Below, piece after piece: positions 52,647 through 61,217 of a stretch of 64,000 bases of DNA (position 1 is the first letter of the stretch; every line of letters starts with the position of its first letter). The DNA comes from Solobacterium sp. UBA3691. GTDB taxonomy: Bacteria; Bacillota_I; Bacilli_A; Erysipelotrichales; Erysipelotrichaceae. Under the pieces are notes generated by a model. That model saw only the letters and a list, made by a program, of their open reading frames with translations, did no database searches and was not told the DNA's origin. Where the stretch lies: the NCBI GenBank assembly GCA_002372175.1, contig DFIS01000076.1:72654-136653 (forward strand), read 5' to 3'. A program made the position numbers and the translations under genes.

Positions 52647-53069
52647 TTACAGACTGTTTCTCTGCTTCTCGAGATAATATTCGAGAATTCTGACAGCTGC
52701 CTGCTGATCGATCACTTTCTTCCGTTTCCTGCGCGAAACATTTGCCTGGATCAGGAATTCTTCGGAATCCCTGGTCGTATACCGCTCGTCCTGCAGAACG
52801 ACCCTGATCCCCGATTCTTTCTCGATGATCTCTCCGATCTCTCTGGAAAGCTGCGCTCTCGGACCTTCATCGTCATTCTCCAGCAGCGGATAGCCCATCA
52901 CGATCAGATCCGGCTTCTCTGCCGCAAGATACTCCAGGATGCGGTCGATCGCCTCATCATAATCTTCAGGCTGAAAACGTATCGTTTTGACCGGCTGTGC
53001 GAGAAATCCGGTATCTGATTTAGCGATTCCGCAGGTTACACTGCCAAGGTCAAGACTGATATATTTCAT
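52647..53069 (-). CDS. ruvX: Putative pre-16S rRNA nuclease / Holliday junction resolvase RuvX
   Basis: A 140-residue RNase H-like nuclease (YqgF/RuvX). SLDLGSVTCGIAKSD carries the first catalytic Asp (about residue 7). LIVMGYPLLENDDEGPRA, LQDERYTTRDSEEFL and the final Asp in KVIDQQAAVRILEYYL follow. The family processes 16S rRNA 5' ends. AAAGGAAA precedes the ATG. It normally neighbours ireB and a DUF1292 gene in Bacillota; here it is linked to an esterase gene 14 nt upstream. Confidence 0.93.
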   Translation of the reverse strand: MKYISLDLGSVTCGIAKSDTGFLAQPVKTIRFQPEDYDEAIDRILEYLAAEKPDLIVMGYPLLENDDEGPRAQLSREIGEIIEKESGIRVVLQDERYTTRDSEEFLIQANVSRRKRKKVIDQQAAVRILEYYLEKQRNSL

Positions 53070-53083
53070 TGTTTTCCTTTCGT

Positions 53084-53974
53084 TTACAGTAATTTATCCT
53101 TCAGATAATCCAGGATGATCTTCTGTACATCTGTCTGGAAGAATTCATCGGAGCCATGATCTGCCCCATCCAGCACATAATACGTAACATCTCTGCCGTT
53201 ATCTTTCAAGGCCTGATAGTACATCTCACTCTGTTCAATGTTTACGACATGATCATCATTGCCATGCAGGATCAATACAGGACACGTACGGTCATTGATA
53301 CCGTTGATGCCTCCTGCACGCTTAGCAGCAGCCAGGACATTGACCGGAAGATCGCCAAGCAGTTCGCTTTCGGGGAAATGCCAGGGATCTCTGGTTCTGG
53401 TGCGCTGTCCGTTTTTCAGGGCATTGATATTGAATCTGTAGACAGCTTCAATATCCGCAATACCGTACATATCGATAGCACATTTCACGTGACTGCTGAC
53501 GGTATTATACATCTCCGTATCAAACTGTCCGTCATTGTTCGCCGCCAGGATCGTCAGATGTCCGCCGGCCGAGGATCCCATGATACCGATGCGTTCAGGA
53601 TCGATATGATACTTTTCTGCATTTGTACGCAGGTATCTGACAGCTGTCAGCACATCCTCGATCTGGGCGGGGAAAACAGCCTCACCGAGGATCCTGTATT
53701 CAACAGCCGCAATGATGATGCCCTCTTCGGCAAGATAAGTCAGCTCCGGCAGCATTTCCGCTGCTCTCTCCCGTCCGCCGCGCCAGGCACCGCCGCATAC
53801 CCATACCATGCAGGGCTGTGCTTCCGCATCCGCATTCCTTCTGCCGACAGTTGTCAGTAAGGATATATGCAGATCACGCAGTTCCCCTGCCTTCGTATAT
53901 TTGCGGTCATAGATAATGCCCTGATTCAGATAAACATGTTTATGGATCTTCTCCGGTCTGATCGTATTCTTCAT
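53084..53974 (-). CDS. Alpha/beta hydrolase (carboxylesterase/HSL-like)
   Basis: A 296-residue serine hydrolase. An oxyanion-hole strand VWVCGGAWRGGRE replaces the usual HGGG. The nucleophile elbow is IGIMGSSAGGHLTILAA (Ser about 148), the Asp is in LILHGNDDHVV and the His in GADHGSDEFF near the end. It is likely an acetyl- or feruloyl-type esterase or another small-ester hydrolase. The start at 53974 is fixed by TTGGAGGACGAT; an in-frame ATG at 54007 precedes that site. A TATACT -10 lies just upstream. Confidence 0.88.
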   Translation of the reverse strand: MKNTIRPEKIHKHVYLNQGIIYDRKYTKAGELRDLHISLLTTVGRRNADAEAQPCMVWVCGGAWRGGRERAAEMLPELTYLAEEGIIIAAVEYRILGEAVFPAQIEDVLTAVRYLRTNAEKYHIDPERIGIMGSSAGGHLTILAANNDGQFDTEMYNTVSSHVKCAIDMYGIADIEAVYRFNINALKNGQRTRTRDPWHFPESELLGDLPVNVLAAAKRAGGINGINDRTCPVLILHGNDDHVVNIEQSEMYYQALKDNGRDVTYYVLDGADHGSDEFFQTDVQKIILDYLKDKLL

Positions 53975-54007
53975 ATCGTCCTCCAACACGTCTTCAGTAT
54001 AAAGCAT

Positions 54008-54032
54008 CCTGCAGATCTGTATGATCTGCGGG
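54008..54032 (-). terminator. Hairpin in the gap after the MscS gene
   Basis: CCTGCAGATC and GATCTGCGGG flank TGTAT. On the - strand only ATGCTTTA follows, so the T-tract is poor. It may be a weak terminator of the MscS gene or part of the esterase promoter region. Confidence 0.4.
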
Positions 54033-54052
54033 ACTTATCATCTATAAATAAG

Positions 54053-57000
54053 CTATTCTTTTCCTTCTTTGTTCTGTTCCTCTTTTTCAAGATCTGCCAT
54101 GGTCTTCCTGCCGGTCATGTCAAGCTGGGAAACTGTAACATTCGGGAACGGTACATTGATATCGTTTCTGTAGAAGATCTTCAGTACCTCGGCATTCAGA
54201 TAGCGACTGACACCGCGGATATCCTTTTCAAAGCACTTGCAGATGATCAGCACATCGACCCCGCTCTCGCCAAGCTTTGAAACACCAAGATACGTAGGAC
54301 CGTCAAGGATCTTATCATTATGTTCCCTGAGCAGCGGCAGTTCACGGTTGAGCACAGCTTCAACATAGTCGATATCCTGTCCGTATTCAATACTGATCGT
54401 CGTTGATGCGACAGAAGCTTCCTTGGTCATGTTCAGGACACCGGAGATCTCGCTATTATTGTAGATCTTGATATTGCCGTCAGGACTCTGGATCTTGGTC
54501 GTACGCAGGCCGATGTCCATGACAGTGCCGCGGAAACCGCCGATCGTAACGATATCGCCGACTCTGAATTCACCCTCAAAGACGATGAAGATACCGGCAA
54601 TTATATCCTTGATCAGACTCTGGGCGCCAAGACCTATCACCAGCGACAGCACACCGGCACTGGCCAGCAGGTTATGTGCATCCATGCCGATAAGATACAG
54701 GCAATAGAAGAAAGCACCAAGCGCACCGCCGTATTTAACGACAGAAAGCAGCAGATGAGAGATCGTCTCTCCCCTGGCTCCCAGCAATGTGGAGACAAGC
54801 CGCACAACGATCCTGAATATCGTTACGGCAACACTGGTCATGATCAGTACAAGAGCACAGGCACTGAAGGCAAAAATATTCATCCCGCGGTCCCATTCGC
54901 CGCGCAGAATATACTGAATGACAGAACCTTCCTTGAAGAAGCGGTCTACACCGATCACCGCTACGATCACGTAGAACAGCATGATGGCACCGACGATACT
55001 CATCAGGAACAGAAGCTTCTGTTCGGGACTGCGTTCACCCCAGGGTATCCTGCGGTTGTCCCAGCGGGCAGCTGCTTTCACCGTGGAGGTATTCTTGCCG
55101 GACGGCAGAAGAATGTTGAAGATTGCGGCATCCAGCGTATTGCCGGTATCTGATTCACTCATTGTCGCATACAGATACTCTTCCTCATCTGTTGTCAGGG
55201 TGACTGTCAGGATCAGAATCATGATCAGGATCAGGCTGGTCAAAGCGGTGATCGAGGCGATCGGCAGACGTGCAGTATACATCTCGGTTTCAGGAATTGC
55301 CGTACCGATGTAATATCCCTCCAGGTAGCGGAAATACTGGAAGTAGTCAACACCGTTCACTTTGGTAAAGCCATAGTAATCACCGGCGCCGAAAGCCTTT
55401 GCGGAGACACCCATTTCGGCAGCTGCCCTGCCGATGCTGGACTCTATCGGTGAATACAGACATACATGATCTTCGGTCGTATCAAACATGACGATGAAGC
55501 CGCCGCTTAACATATCGGAAGAAAGAATACTGCCGGCTTCGGTCGAAGCCATCAGTCTGTCCGTAATATCTTTCTTCAGACCGATCTGTACCATCGAGCG
55601 ATGCTTATATATCGGTGACGTATATATGCTTTCGGTTTCCGGGAGATGGTTCTCATAGACATAGTGCGGCACATACAGGGTATTGCCGTGATCATCCAGG
55701 GTCGTGTAGTAATCCAGCATGACACCGATGTACTGGCTGTCGCTGCCCATCTCATCCACCATGGCTTCCTGGATATACGAATCCACCTTCCCGTCAATGA
55801 CTTCAAGGAACGGATAGGACTGGTTTTCCGGATCATGGCTGATCGTAAAGAACCAGTTCTCTGTATTTGTGGCAATCGTTCTGCCGTCTTCATTGTAGAT
55901 ATATACAGACTCCAGATCATTGGAATCGCAAAGTGCCTGCAGGATCTCGCTGGAAGACACAGAACGCAGCGGATTATCCTCATCATCCAGGATATATCTC
56001 TTCGTTCCGTCTTCGCCGTAATACGTATAGACACGCTCTGTCTCGGTATTCAGCACATCAGGCGCAACATTGACAAGATAGGAGATCAGTTTTGCCTTGG
56101 ACAGGAAACGGTCATTGAAATACGTACGGATGATCTCCCGGTTCTTTGTGCTCTCCTGATATCTGTTGTTTACTTCATCAAGAGCAGTCACGGAATCTTC
56201 AATACTCTGCGATATCTCAAGCAGTGTCTGGGTATAGAAGGAGATCGAGAAGATCAGGAATATACCGCATAACATCAGCGGGAATACTCTCTTGAAGATC
56301 GATTTGTCAAAGATGATATTATCTCCGTTCTTACGGTGAATAATAAACTTATCGGTATCCACAGCTCTGCGGATAAAGTCATTACGCACGATAATGCTGA
56401 AGGCAAGACACAGCAGCATGATCAGCACAAAGCCGGTGATCGACCAGAACAGTACATACTTGTCATTGGCATAGATCTCTTCCGTATCGGCTACCGCGCA
56501 GATGACCGTACGCAGACCGAAAGTCCGCGATACGCAGTAATACCGCACACCGTTGATCACCTGCAGACCGCTGTATCCATCTTCCAGTGCTTCCGGACTG
56601 AGACCGGCATCGATGGCGCTTGTCCCCTTCAGATCGACACCTCCGGCATTGTAGTACAGGAAAGAATTATCCGAACGGTCAACCGCAAACATGAACCCTT
56701 CATTGCCGATCGCGGATTTGCTGAGTACGACGGACAGATCATTCAGTGCGGATATCTGCAGCTCCAGCAAAGAAGCATCGGCCCCTAGCACCAGATAGAT
56801 GTTCATCCCCTCGTAGTCTCTTTTTACCGAGTAGAAATAGAAATCACCGTACTGGTTTTTCACAAGGACAGGCTGAATGCTTTCGTAGGAGTCTTTTGTC
56901 CCCTGCTGCAGCTGAAGGATATCATCATGGCTCAGCAGTCCGTACTCAGCAGGATCAATATTAAAGAACTCGGCAGTCGGTGAGAGGATCACTCTTCCCT

Positions 57001-57406
57001 GATCATCCAGGATGAACAGATAATCAACACCGGAACGGCCGACGATGTCCGCAAAGACATCGGATCTTCCCTGCGCATCGGTATCCCTGAGGAATTCAAA
57101 CATACCGCTGCTGATCAGGGCATTCAGATCGTCCAGCATGTCCTGGTTGCTGTCGTGGAAGATCAGTTCCAGATCTCTTGCGTCTTCCGTATTATTCTGC
57201 AGGGTCGCGATTGCTTCCGAAAGAGCCTTGCTGCTGTTCTCCTGCTGTCTGTAGAGAGATGCAGTATGCTGCATACTGCGCAGGAAACCGGCAATCAGCA
57301 GAGCACCGAGGAAAACAAGAAAAACATTGATAAGTACCTTTGAGAAAAAGTAGAAAGTTGCTTTTCTGCGGATCTTTTCGTGCTGATTTTGTTCTTTTGC
57401 AGTCAT
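54053..57406 (-). CDS. MscS-family channel with two extracytoplasmic Cache-like sensor regions
   Basis: 1117 residues, about four times a basic MscS. In order: TM at 22-42; extracytoplasmic sensor 1 at 43-314 (LFILDDQGRVILSP and VIGNEGFMFAVDR-like strands resemble Cache/PAS-fold); TM 317-341; TM 372-392; extracytoplasmic sensor 2 at 393-714 (VYIYNEDGRTIATNT, DYYTTLDDHGNTLYVP, GGFIVMFDTTEDHVCLYSP); TM 716-738; TMs 797-820 and 842-866. The MscS pore helix and beta domain are at about 885-1000 (SAGVLSLVIGLGAQSLIKDI, GDIVTIGGFRGTVMDIGLR). The cytoplasmic end is short and acidic. A ligand-gated or dual-stimulus channel is the natural reading. No ribosome site precedes the ATG. Confidence 0.88.
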   Translation of the reverse strand: MTAKEQNQHEKIRRKATFYFFSKVLINVFLVFLGALLIAGFLRSMQHTASLYRQQENSSKALSEAIATLQNNTEDARDLELIFHDSNQDMLDDLNALISSGMFEFLRDTDAQGRSDVFADIVGRSGVDYLFILDDQGRVILSPTAEFFNIDPAEYGLLSHDDILQLQQGTKDSYESIQPVLVKNQYGDFYFYSVKRDYEGMNIYLVLGADASLLELQISALNDLSVVLSKSAIGNEGFMFAVDRSDNSFLYYNAGGVDLKGTSAIDAGLSPEALEDGYSGLQVINGVRYYCVSRTFGLRTVICAVADTEEIYANDKYVLFWSITGFVLIMLLCLAFSIIVRNDFIRRAVDTDKFIIHRKNGDNIIFDKSIFKRVFPLMLCGIFLIFSISFYTQTLLEISQSIEDSVTALDEVNNRYQESTKNREIIRTYFNDRFLSKAKLISYLVNVAPDVLNTETERVYTYYGEDGTKRYILDDEDNPLRSVSSSEILQALCDSNDLESVYIYNEDGRTIATNTENWFFTISHDPENQSYPFLEVIDGKVDSYIQEAMVDEMGSDSQYIGVMLDYYTTLDDHGNTLYVPHYVYENHLPETESIYTSPIYKHRSMVQIGLKKDITDRLMASTEAGSILSSDMLSGGFIVMFDTTEDHVCLYSPIESSIGRAAAEMGVSAKAFGAGDYYGFTKVNGVDYFQYFRYLEGYYIGTAIPETEMYTARLPIASITALTSLILIMILILTVTLTTDEEEYLYATMSESDTGNTLDAAIFNILLPSGKNTSTVKAAARWDNRRIPWGERSPEQKLLFLMSIVGAIMLFYVIVAVIGVDRFFKEGSVIQYILRGEWDRGMNIFAFSACALVLIMTSVAVTIFRIVVRLVSTLLGARGETISHLLLSVVKYGGALGAFFYCLYLIGMDAHNLLASAGVLSLVIGLGAQSLIKDIIAGIFIVFEGEFRVGDIVTIGGFRGTVMDIGLRTTKIQSPDGNIKIYNNSEISGVLNMTKEASVASTTISIEYGQDIDYVEAVLNRELPLLREHNDKILDGPTYLGVSKLGESGVDVLIICKCFEKDIRGVSRYLNAEVLKIFYRNDINVPFPNVTVSQLDMTGRKTMADLEKEEQNKEGKE

Positions 57407-57605
57407 ATATGTACACTATGAAAACAGACTATTGTCTTCATCAATTATATTAACAAAAAAACAGACTGTTATGAGTATACAATGTGTTTTAAATGTACAG
57501 TATGCGCAAATAATCTCCTGTCCCGGAAGAATTGAATAATGCGGATTTGTCCTTATAAACTTATAATAGAATTAGCGCATAGTTTATAACAATAAAGGAA
57601 GAAAT

Positions 57606-58949
57606 ATGGATCCAATACTAATATATCAAACCGTCACATGGTTTCTGACAGCTGCAGGCATATGGAAGATACTCGTCAAATGCGGCGAAAAAGGCTGGTG
57701 GGCACTGCTTCCGGGTGTACGTTATTACAAGCTGTCCGAAGTTGCCGGCAGAGAACGGGACGGCCGCAATGTACTGCGTTTTGAAGTGCCTACATACCTT
57801 CTGAATGCAGTATATGATCTTGCCCCGCTGAGTGAAGACATCAAATACTTCCTCACTTTGATCATGCTGGTATTCGGCCTGATCATGATCATCTATAAGA
57901 TGCGGGTGATCATCGGGCTTGCCAAGACTTTCGCCGTCAGCAATGCCTGGGTATTGCTCTGGGGACTGCTGCCGTGGCTGGCTGCACTGATCTGGGGCTT
58001 CAGTCCCAGGTTTGTGCCGGTGAATCTCGGCCGGACTGCTGATGATGAACTGCTGGCTGGTACTGCCCCTGCTGACATTCTCTTCTATGATGAGGACGAT
58101 GACGATGAAGATGACGGGCTTGTTGTTCATCTGAGACAGCGGACAGTCAGAGATTTCCTGAAAAAGAGATATCTGCTCAAGGATATCAATCTGAAGATCC
58201 CCAACGGATCTCTCGTGCTTCTGTTAGGCGGTTCCGGTTCCGGCAAGACAACACTCGTGAATGCGATCATCGGTTATGAAAAAGCAGATGCCATTGTCAA
58301 GCTGAACGGTGAAGATATCTATGAAAATTATAACCAGATGAAATACCGTATCGGCTTTGTGCCCCAGCAGGATCTGCTGCGCCAGAATGACACGGTAGTC
58401 AATACGCTGAAAGATGCCGCAAAGCTCCGTCTGCCGACGACGATGAGCAGGTCGGAATCTCATGCCAGGATCACGGATGTGATCGAAATGCTGGGACTTT
58501 CAGGCGGTAAGAGCGGACTTGTCTCAAAGAAATCCGGCGGTCAGAAAAAACGTATATCCATCGGCATGGAGCTGATCAGTGATCCCGAACTCTTTGTTCT
58601 TGATGAACCGGATTCCGGACTTGACGGAGTCATTGCCAGAGAATTATTCGAAAAACTGCGTCAGGTCGCTGATGCAGGCAAGATCGTCATCACCATTACG
58701 CATACACCTGACCGTGTAGCTGATCTGTTTGACAAAGTGATCGTGCTGGCAAGGGATTCCGGCCGTGTAGGCAGACTTGCCTTCTACGGTACTCCGGATG
58801 AAGCCAGAGCCTTCTTTAATAAACCGACCATGGAACAAATCGTCATGTGCGTCAACCGGAAGGATGAAGGCGGTGAAGGAAGAGCCGATGAGTTTATCCA
58901 GAAATATGCAGCTCTGAGAGCAGAAAGAGAGGCAGAAGAAAATGTCTGA
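57606..58949 (+). CDS. ABCG-like ABC transporter ATPase with N-terminal DUF5684-like membrane segment
   Basis: 447 residues. The N-terminal quarter (about 1-140) has three or four TM segments and the pattern KCGEKGWWALLPGVRYYKL, as in DUF5684-like membrane domains. An acidic stretch (DEDDDDEDDG, about 161-170) links to the ATPase. Walker A is LGGSGSGKTTLVNAI, the signature SGGQKKRISIGMEL is of ABCG/White type, and Walker B is ELFVLDEPDSGLDG. The H-loop is in ITITHTPDRV. AAAGGAAG precedes the ATG. It overlaps the permease gene by 8 nt; together they form a likely exporter of unknown substrate. Confidence 0.88.
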   Translation: MDPILIYQTVTWFLTAAGIWKILVKCGEKGWWALLPGVRYYKLSEVAGRERDGRNVLRFEVPTYLLNAVYDLAPLSEDIKYFLTLIMLVFGLIMIIYKMRVIIGLAKTFAVSNAWVLLWGLLPWLAALIWGFSPRFVPVNLGRTADDELLAGTAPADILFYDEDDDDEDDGLVVHLRQRTVRDFLKKRYLLKDINLKIPNGSLVLLLGGSGSGKTTLVNAIIGYEKADAIVKLNGEDIYENYNQMKYRIGFVPQQDLLRQNDTVVNTLKDAAKLRLPTTMSRSESHARITDVIEMLGLSGGKSGLVSKKSGGQKKRISIGMELISDPELFVLDEPDSGLDGVIARELFEKLRQVADAGKIVITITHTPDRVADLFDKVIVLARDSGRVGRLAFYGTPDEARAFFNKPTMEQIVMCVNRKDEGGEGRADEFIQKYAALRAEREAEENV

Positions 58950-59883
58950 AACTGTGCGCTACCGCGGAAGGATCAGCCAGACAGGTATATGCCTTGGTAA
59001 ACTGCTGCGTATGTTTGTCTATCAGAATGACTGGAAAGTACTGCCGATGTCCGCATTGATCGCCGGTCTTGTTACCTTCGCTGTCGGTAAAAACATCTAT
59101 GTTACGCAGGAAGGCACTCTCAGCGGCTGTTTCGCCCTTGTCTGTGTATGTATCTGGAACGGGTTCTTCAACTCGATCCAGTCGGTATGCAGAGAAAGAC
59201 CGATCATCAAGCGTGAACACCGTTCGGGACTTCACATCAGTTCCTATATCGCAGCCCATATGATCTATCAGATGCTGCTGTGTGCGATGCAGACGATCAT
59301 TCTGATCACGATCTCCAGTTTTGCCGGTATCAGTTTTCCCAAAGACAGCCTGATCACCGGGAACTTCTATATCGACCTGGGCATCTCCCTGTTCCTTGTC
59401 ACCTATGCAGCAGATATGATCTCACTTGCGATATCCTGTCTCGTAAAGAATACAACAACAGCAATGACGGTGATGCCGTTCATGGCGATCTTCCAGCTGG
59501 TATTCTCGGGAGGACTTGTCTATCTTGAAGGCCCTGCCAAAAAGCTGACAGGTTTTACGATCACCCGCTGGGGACTGGAAAGCCTGTGTGCATTAGGCAA
59601 CTACAATTCCCTGCCGATGGTCACATTATGGAATACGATCTGGAAATTCAGATCCATGGAGATCGACGGTGTCAAGCCGATAGAACAGATTACTGATAAG
59701 ATCCTGGAAGAAGGAAAACTGGACTACGTACTTCTGCAGTCCGGTATGTACAACACCAATCCCGCATATGTATATGCGGCAGGAACAGTACTGAAATGCT
59801 GGGGTATTCTGATCCTGTTTATCATACTGTTTGCCGGATTATCCATCCTGCTCCTCGAGTTTATAGACAAAGATAAGCGGTAA
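58942..59883 (+). CDS. ABC-2/ABCG-like transporter permease
   Basis: A 313-residue membrane subunit with about six TM helices (about 33-50, 60-80, 108-130, 150-172, 180-200, 280-305) and a short loop before the last. SQTGICLGKLLRMFVYQNDW and ITRWGLESLCALGNYN resemble the ABCG transmembrane domain. It is co-translated with the ATPase at 57606, so the two make a bacterial split ABCG-like exporter. A terminator follows at once. Confidence 0.85.
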   Translation: MSETVRYRGRISQTGICLGKLLRMFVYQNDWKVLPMSALIAGLVTFAVGKNIYVTQEGTLSGCFALVCVCIWNGFFNSIQSVCRERPIIKREHRSGLHISSYIAAHMIYQMLLCAMQTIILITISSFAGISFPKDSLITGNFYIDLGISLFLVTYAADMISLAISCLVKNTTTAMTVMPFMAIFQLVFSGGLVYLEGPAKKLTGFTITRWGLESLCALGNYNSLPMVTLWNTIWKFRSMEIDGVKPIEQITDKILEEGKLDYVLLQSGMYNTNPAYVYAAGTVLKCWGILILFIILFAGLSILLLEFIDKDKR

Positions 59884-59884
59884 A

Positions 59885-59914
59885 AAAACAGCCTGTGTAA
59901 GACAAGCTGTTTTC
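59885..59914. terminator. Bidirectional terminator between the permease and hemolysin III genes
   Basis: AAAACAGC (59885-59892) pairs with GCTGTTTT (59906-59913), with an inner TGT/ACA helix. A- and T-runs on both sides make it work for both strands. Confidence 0.8.
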
Positions 59915-59923
59915 ATGTGTCTC

Positions 59924-60613
59924 CTACAGGATGAACAGCATCCACCAGTGACATAAACTGCCTAGCATGACCATGATATGAAAGAGTTCATGATTGCCGA
60001 AGCCAATGGAATTCTCAGGAATAATATGGATCTTCAATGCGTAGATGATACCGCCGACAGTGTAGAAAAGACCCCCGGCAAGCAGAAATACGAAGCAACG
60101 TACCGGTGTGCCGGCAATGAGTGCAGGCATCTTCCAGATCACGGCCCATCCCATGAGAATGTAGATGACAGAAGATACCCAGCGCGGACATGTGACCCAG
60201 AAGTGTTTAAAAATAATACCGGCAAAGGCGATCCCCCATACAGCCGCAAGCAATGCCAGGCCGTCACTGCCGCCAATCATACTGATACAGCATGGTGTAT
60301 ATGTACCGGCAATCAGGATAAAGATACTCATGTGATCGATCCTTTTCAGGATCATTCCCTTCTCTCCGGGTATATCAAAGGTATGATACATAGTGCTGGC
60401 AGTATATAACAGGATCATGGATATCATAAATACAGACATTCCAAACAGGATCATGCCATGATACCCCTTGGTGATACTGTGCACAAGCAATGCCGGTGCA
60501 GCCGCAACAGCGGAAAGTGCCGCAATAAAGTGCGTACCGGCACTGATCGGATCCTTTACCCGAAAAGGTCTCATTTCCAGTACTGTATTGTTTTCGTTCA
60601 TCACAGCTGTCAT
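59924..60613 (-). CDS. trhA: Hemolysin III / TrhA (PAQR-like) membrane protein
   Basis: A 229-residue protein with seven predicted TM helices. The family metal-site residues are seen: SAGTHFIAALSA, LLYTASTMYHTF and GNHELFHIMVMLGSLCHWW (His cluster near the C-terminus). Relatives (YqfA/TrhA, PAQR) affect membrane lipid homeostasis; true hemolytic activity is doubtful. GAGGAGG precedes the ATG. The promoter carries two operator-like repeats, so expression is likely regulated. It is divergent from the DUF1836 gene. Confidence 0.92.
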   Translation of the reverse strand: MTAVMNENNTVLEMRPFRVKDPISAGTHFIAALSAVAAAPALLVHSITKGYHGMILFGMSVFMISMILLYTASTMYHTFDIPGEKGMILKRIDHMSIFILIAGTYTPCCISMIGGSDGLALLAAVWGIAFAGIIFKHFWVTCPRWVSSVIYILMGWAVIWKMPALIAGTPVRCFVFLLAGGLFYTVGGIIYALKIHIIPENSIGFGNHELFHIMVMLGSLCHWWMLFIL

Positions 60614-60627
60614 ATATACCTCCTCAT

Positions 60628-60643
60628 CGGTTATTCAATAACT
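60628..60643. repeat. Operator-like repeat 1 (CGGTTATTCAATAACT)
   Basis: It contains the perfect odd palindrome GTTATT-C-AATAAC. It lies at about +7 to +22 of the predicted trhA transcript. The same sequence recurs at 60666 with a 38-base centre-to-centre spacing. Confidence 0.6.
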
Positions 60644-60657
60644 CTTGCTACATAATA

Positions 60658-60687
60658 ATTATGTTCGGTTATTCATTATCTTGTCAA
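60658..60687 (-). promoter_or_regulatory. Sigma-A promoter of trhA with embedded operator
   Basis: On the - strand, TTGACA (60687-60682) and CATAAT (60663-60658) are spaced 18 nt. The spacer contains operator repeat 2. Confidence 0.65.
60666..60681. repeat. Operator-like repeat 2 (CGGTTATTCATTATCT)
   Basis: It matches repeat 1 at all but two positions and lies between the -35 and -10 of trhA, a classic repressor position. Confidence 0.6.
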
Positions 60688-60705
60688 GAGTTTACGGCAT
60701 TCTGT

Positions 60706-60734
60706 TTGACGGAACATGAATATCACTTTACAAT
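60706..60734 (+). promoter_or_regulatory. Promoter giving a leaderless DUF1836 mRNA
   Basis: TTGACG (60706-60711), a 17-nt spacer and TACAAT (60729-60734). The -10 ends 6 nt before ATG 60741, so the predicted start site is the A of the ATG. The GGAG at 60735-60738 is only 2 nt from the ATG, too close to serve as a ribosome site. Confidence 0.75.
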
Positions 60735-60740
60735 GGAGTC

Positions 60741-61217
60741 ATGAGTACAGATAAACTGAATAACAGATTCACCCTTCCCGAATACAGGGAGATCCCTGAT
60801 GTTGGTCTTTACCTTGATCAGATCGTCAAGTATATCAATTCTTTTCTGCAGGATCAGCCGCAGATGCAGGTTACCGGCAGTATGTTATCCAATTATGTAA
60901 AGATGAAGCTGGTGCCGAAAGCTGTACGTAAAATGTATTCACGCGATCAGATCTGCATGCTGTTCTTCATTGTACTGGCTAAGCGTGCATTATCGATCGA
61001 GCAGACCGGCAGAGCTCTGACTTTGCTGAACAGTGACGATACGCAAGCCTTCTACGCACGTTTCCGCACTGCCCTGCTCTTGCGGCTGACACAGCTGCCT
61101 GCTGACCGTAAAAAAGAAGAGGATCAGGAAGATCCCCTTCTCAGCAGTATTACCTCTGCAGTTGCTCACTGCATGTATCTGGATCAGTATTTCACGGAAG
61201 TCATTCAGGAAGCCTGA
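60741..61217 (+). CDS. DUF1836 family protein (MerR-like HTH regulator)
   Basis: A 158-residue protein of the DUF1836 family. LYLDQIVKYINSFLQ and VTGSMLSNYVKMKLVPK (about 43-59) form a MerR-like winged-helix part, with KMYSRDQICMLFFIVLAKRAL following. The C-terminus is helical and may bind a ligand or dimerise. It could bind the repeats in the divergent trhA promoter 60 nt away; that is inference. The mRNA appears leaderless. Its stop overlaps the convergent PreA-like gene by 13 nt. Confidence 0.85.
   Translation: MSTDKLNNRFTLPEYREIPDVGLYLDQIVKYINSFLQDQPQMQVTGSMLSNYVKMKLVPKAVRKMYSRDQICMLFFIVLAKRALSIEQTGRALTLLNSDDTQAFYARFRTALLLRLTQLPADRKKEEDQEDPLLSSITSAVAHCMYLDQYFTEVIQEA

Noticed and set aside
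53975..54007. N-terminal extension of the esterase from ATG 54007
   Set aside because: The GGAGG ribosome site for ATG 53974 lies inside the extension, and a TATACT -10 overlaps it.
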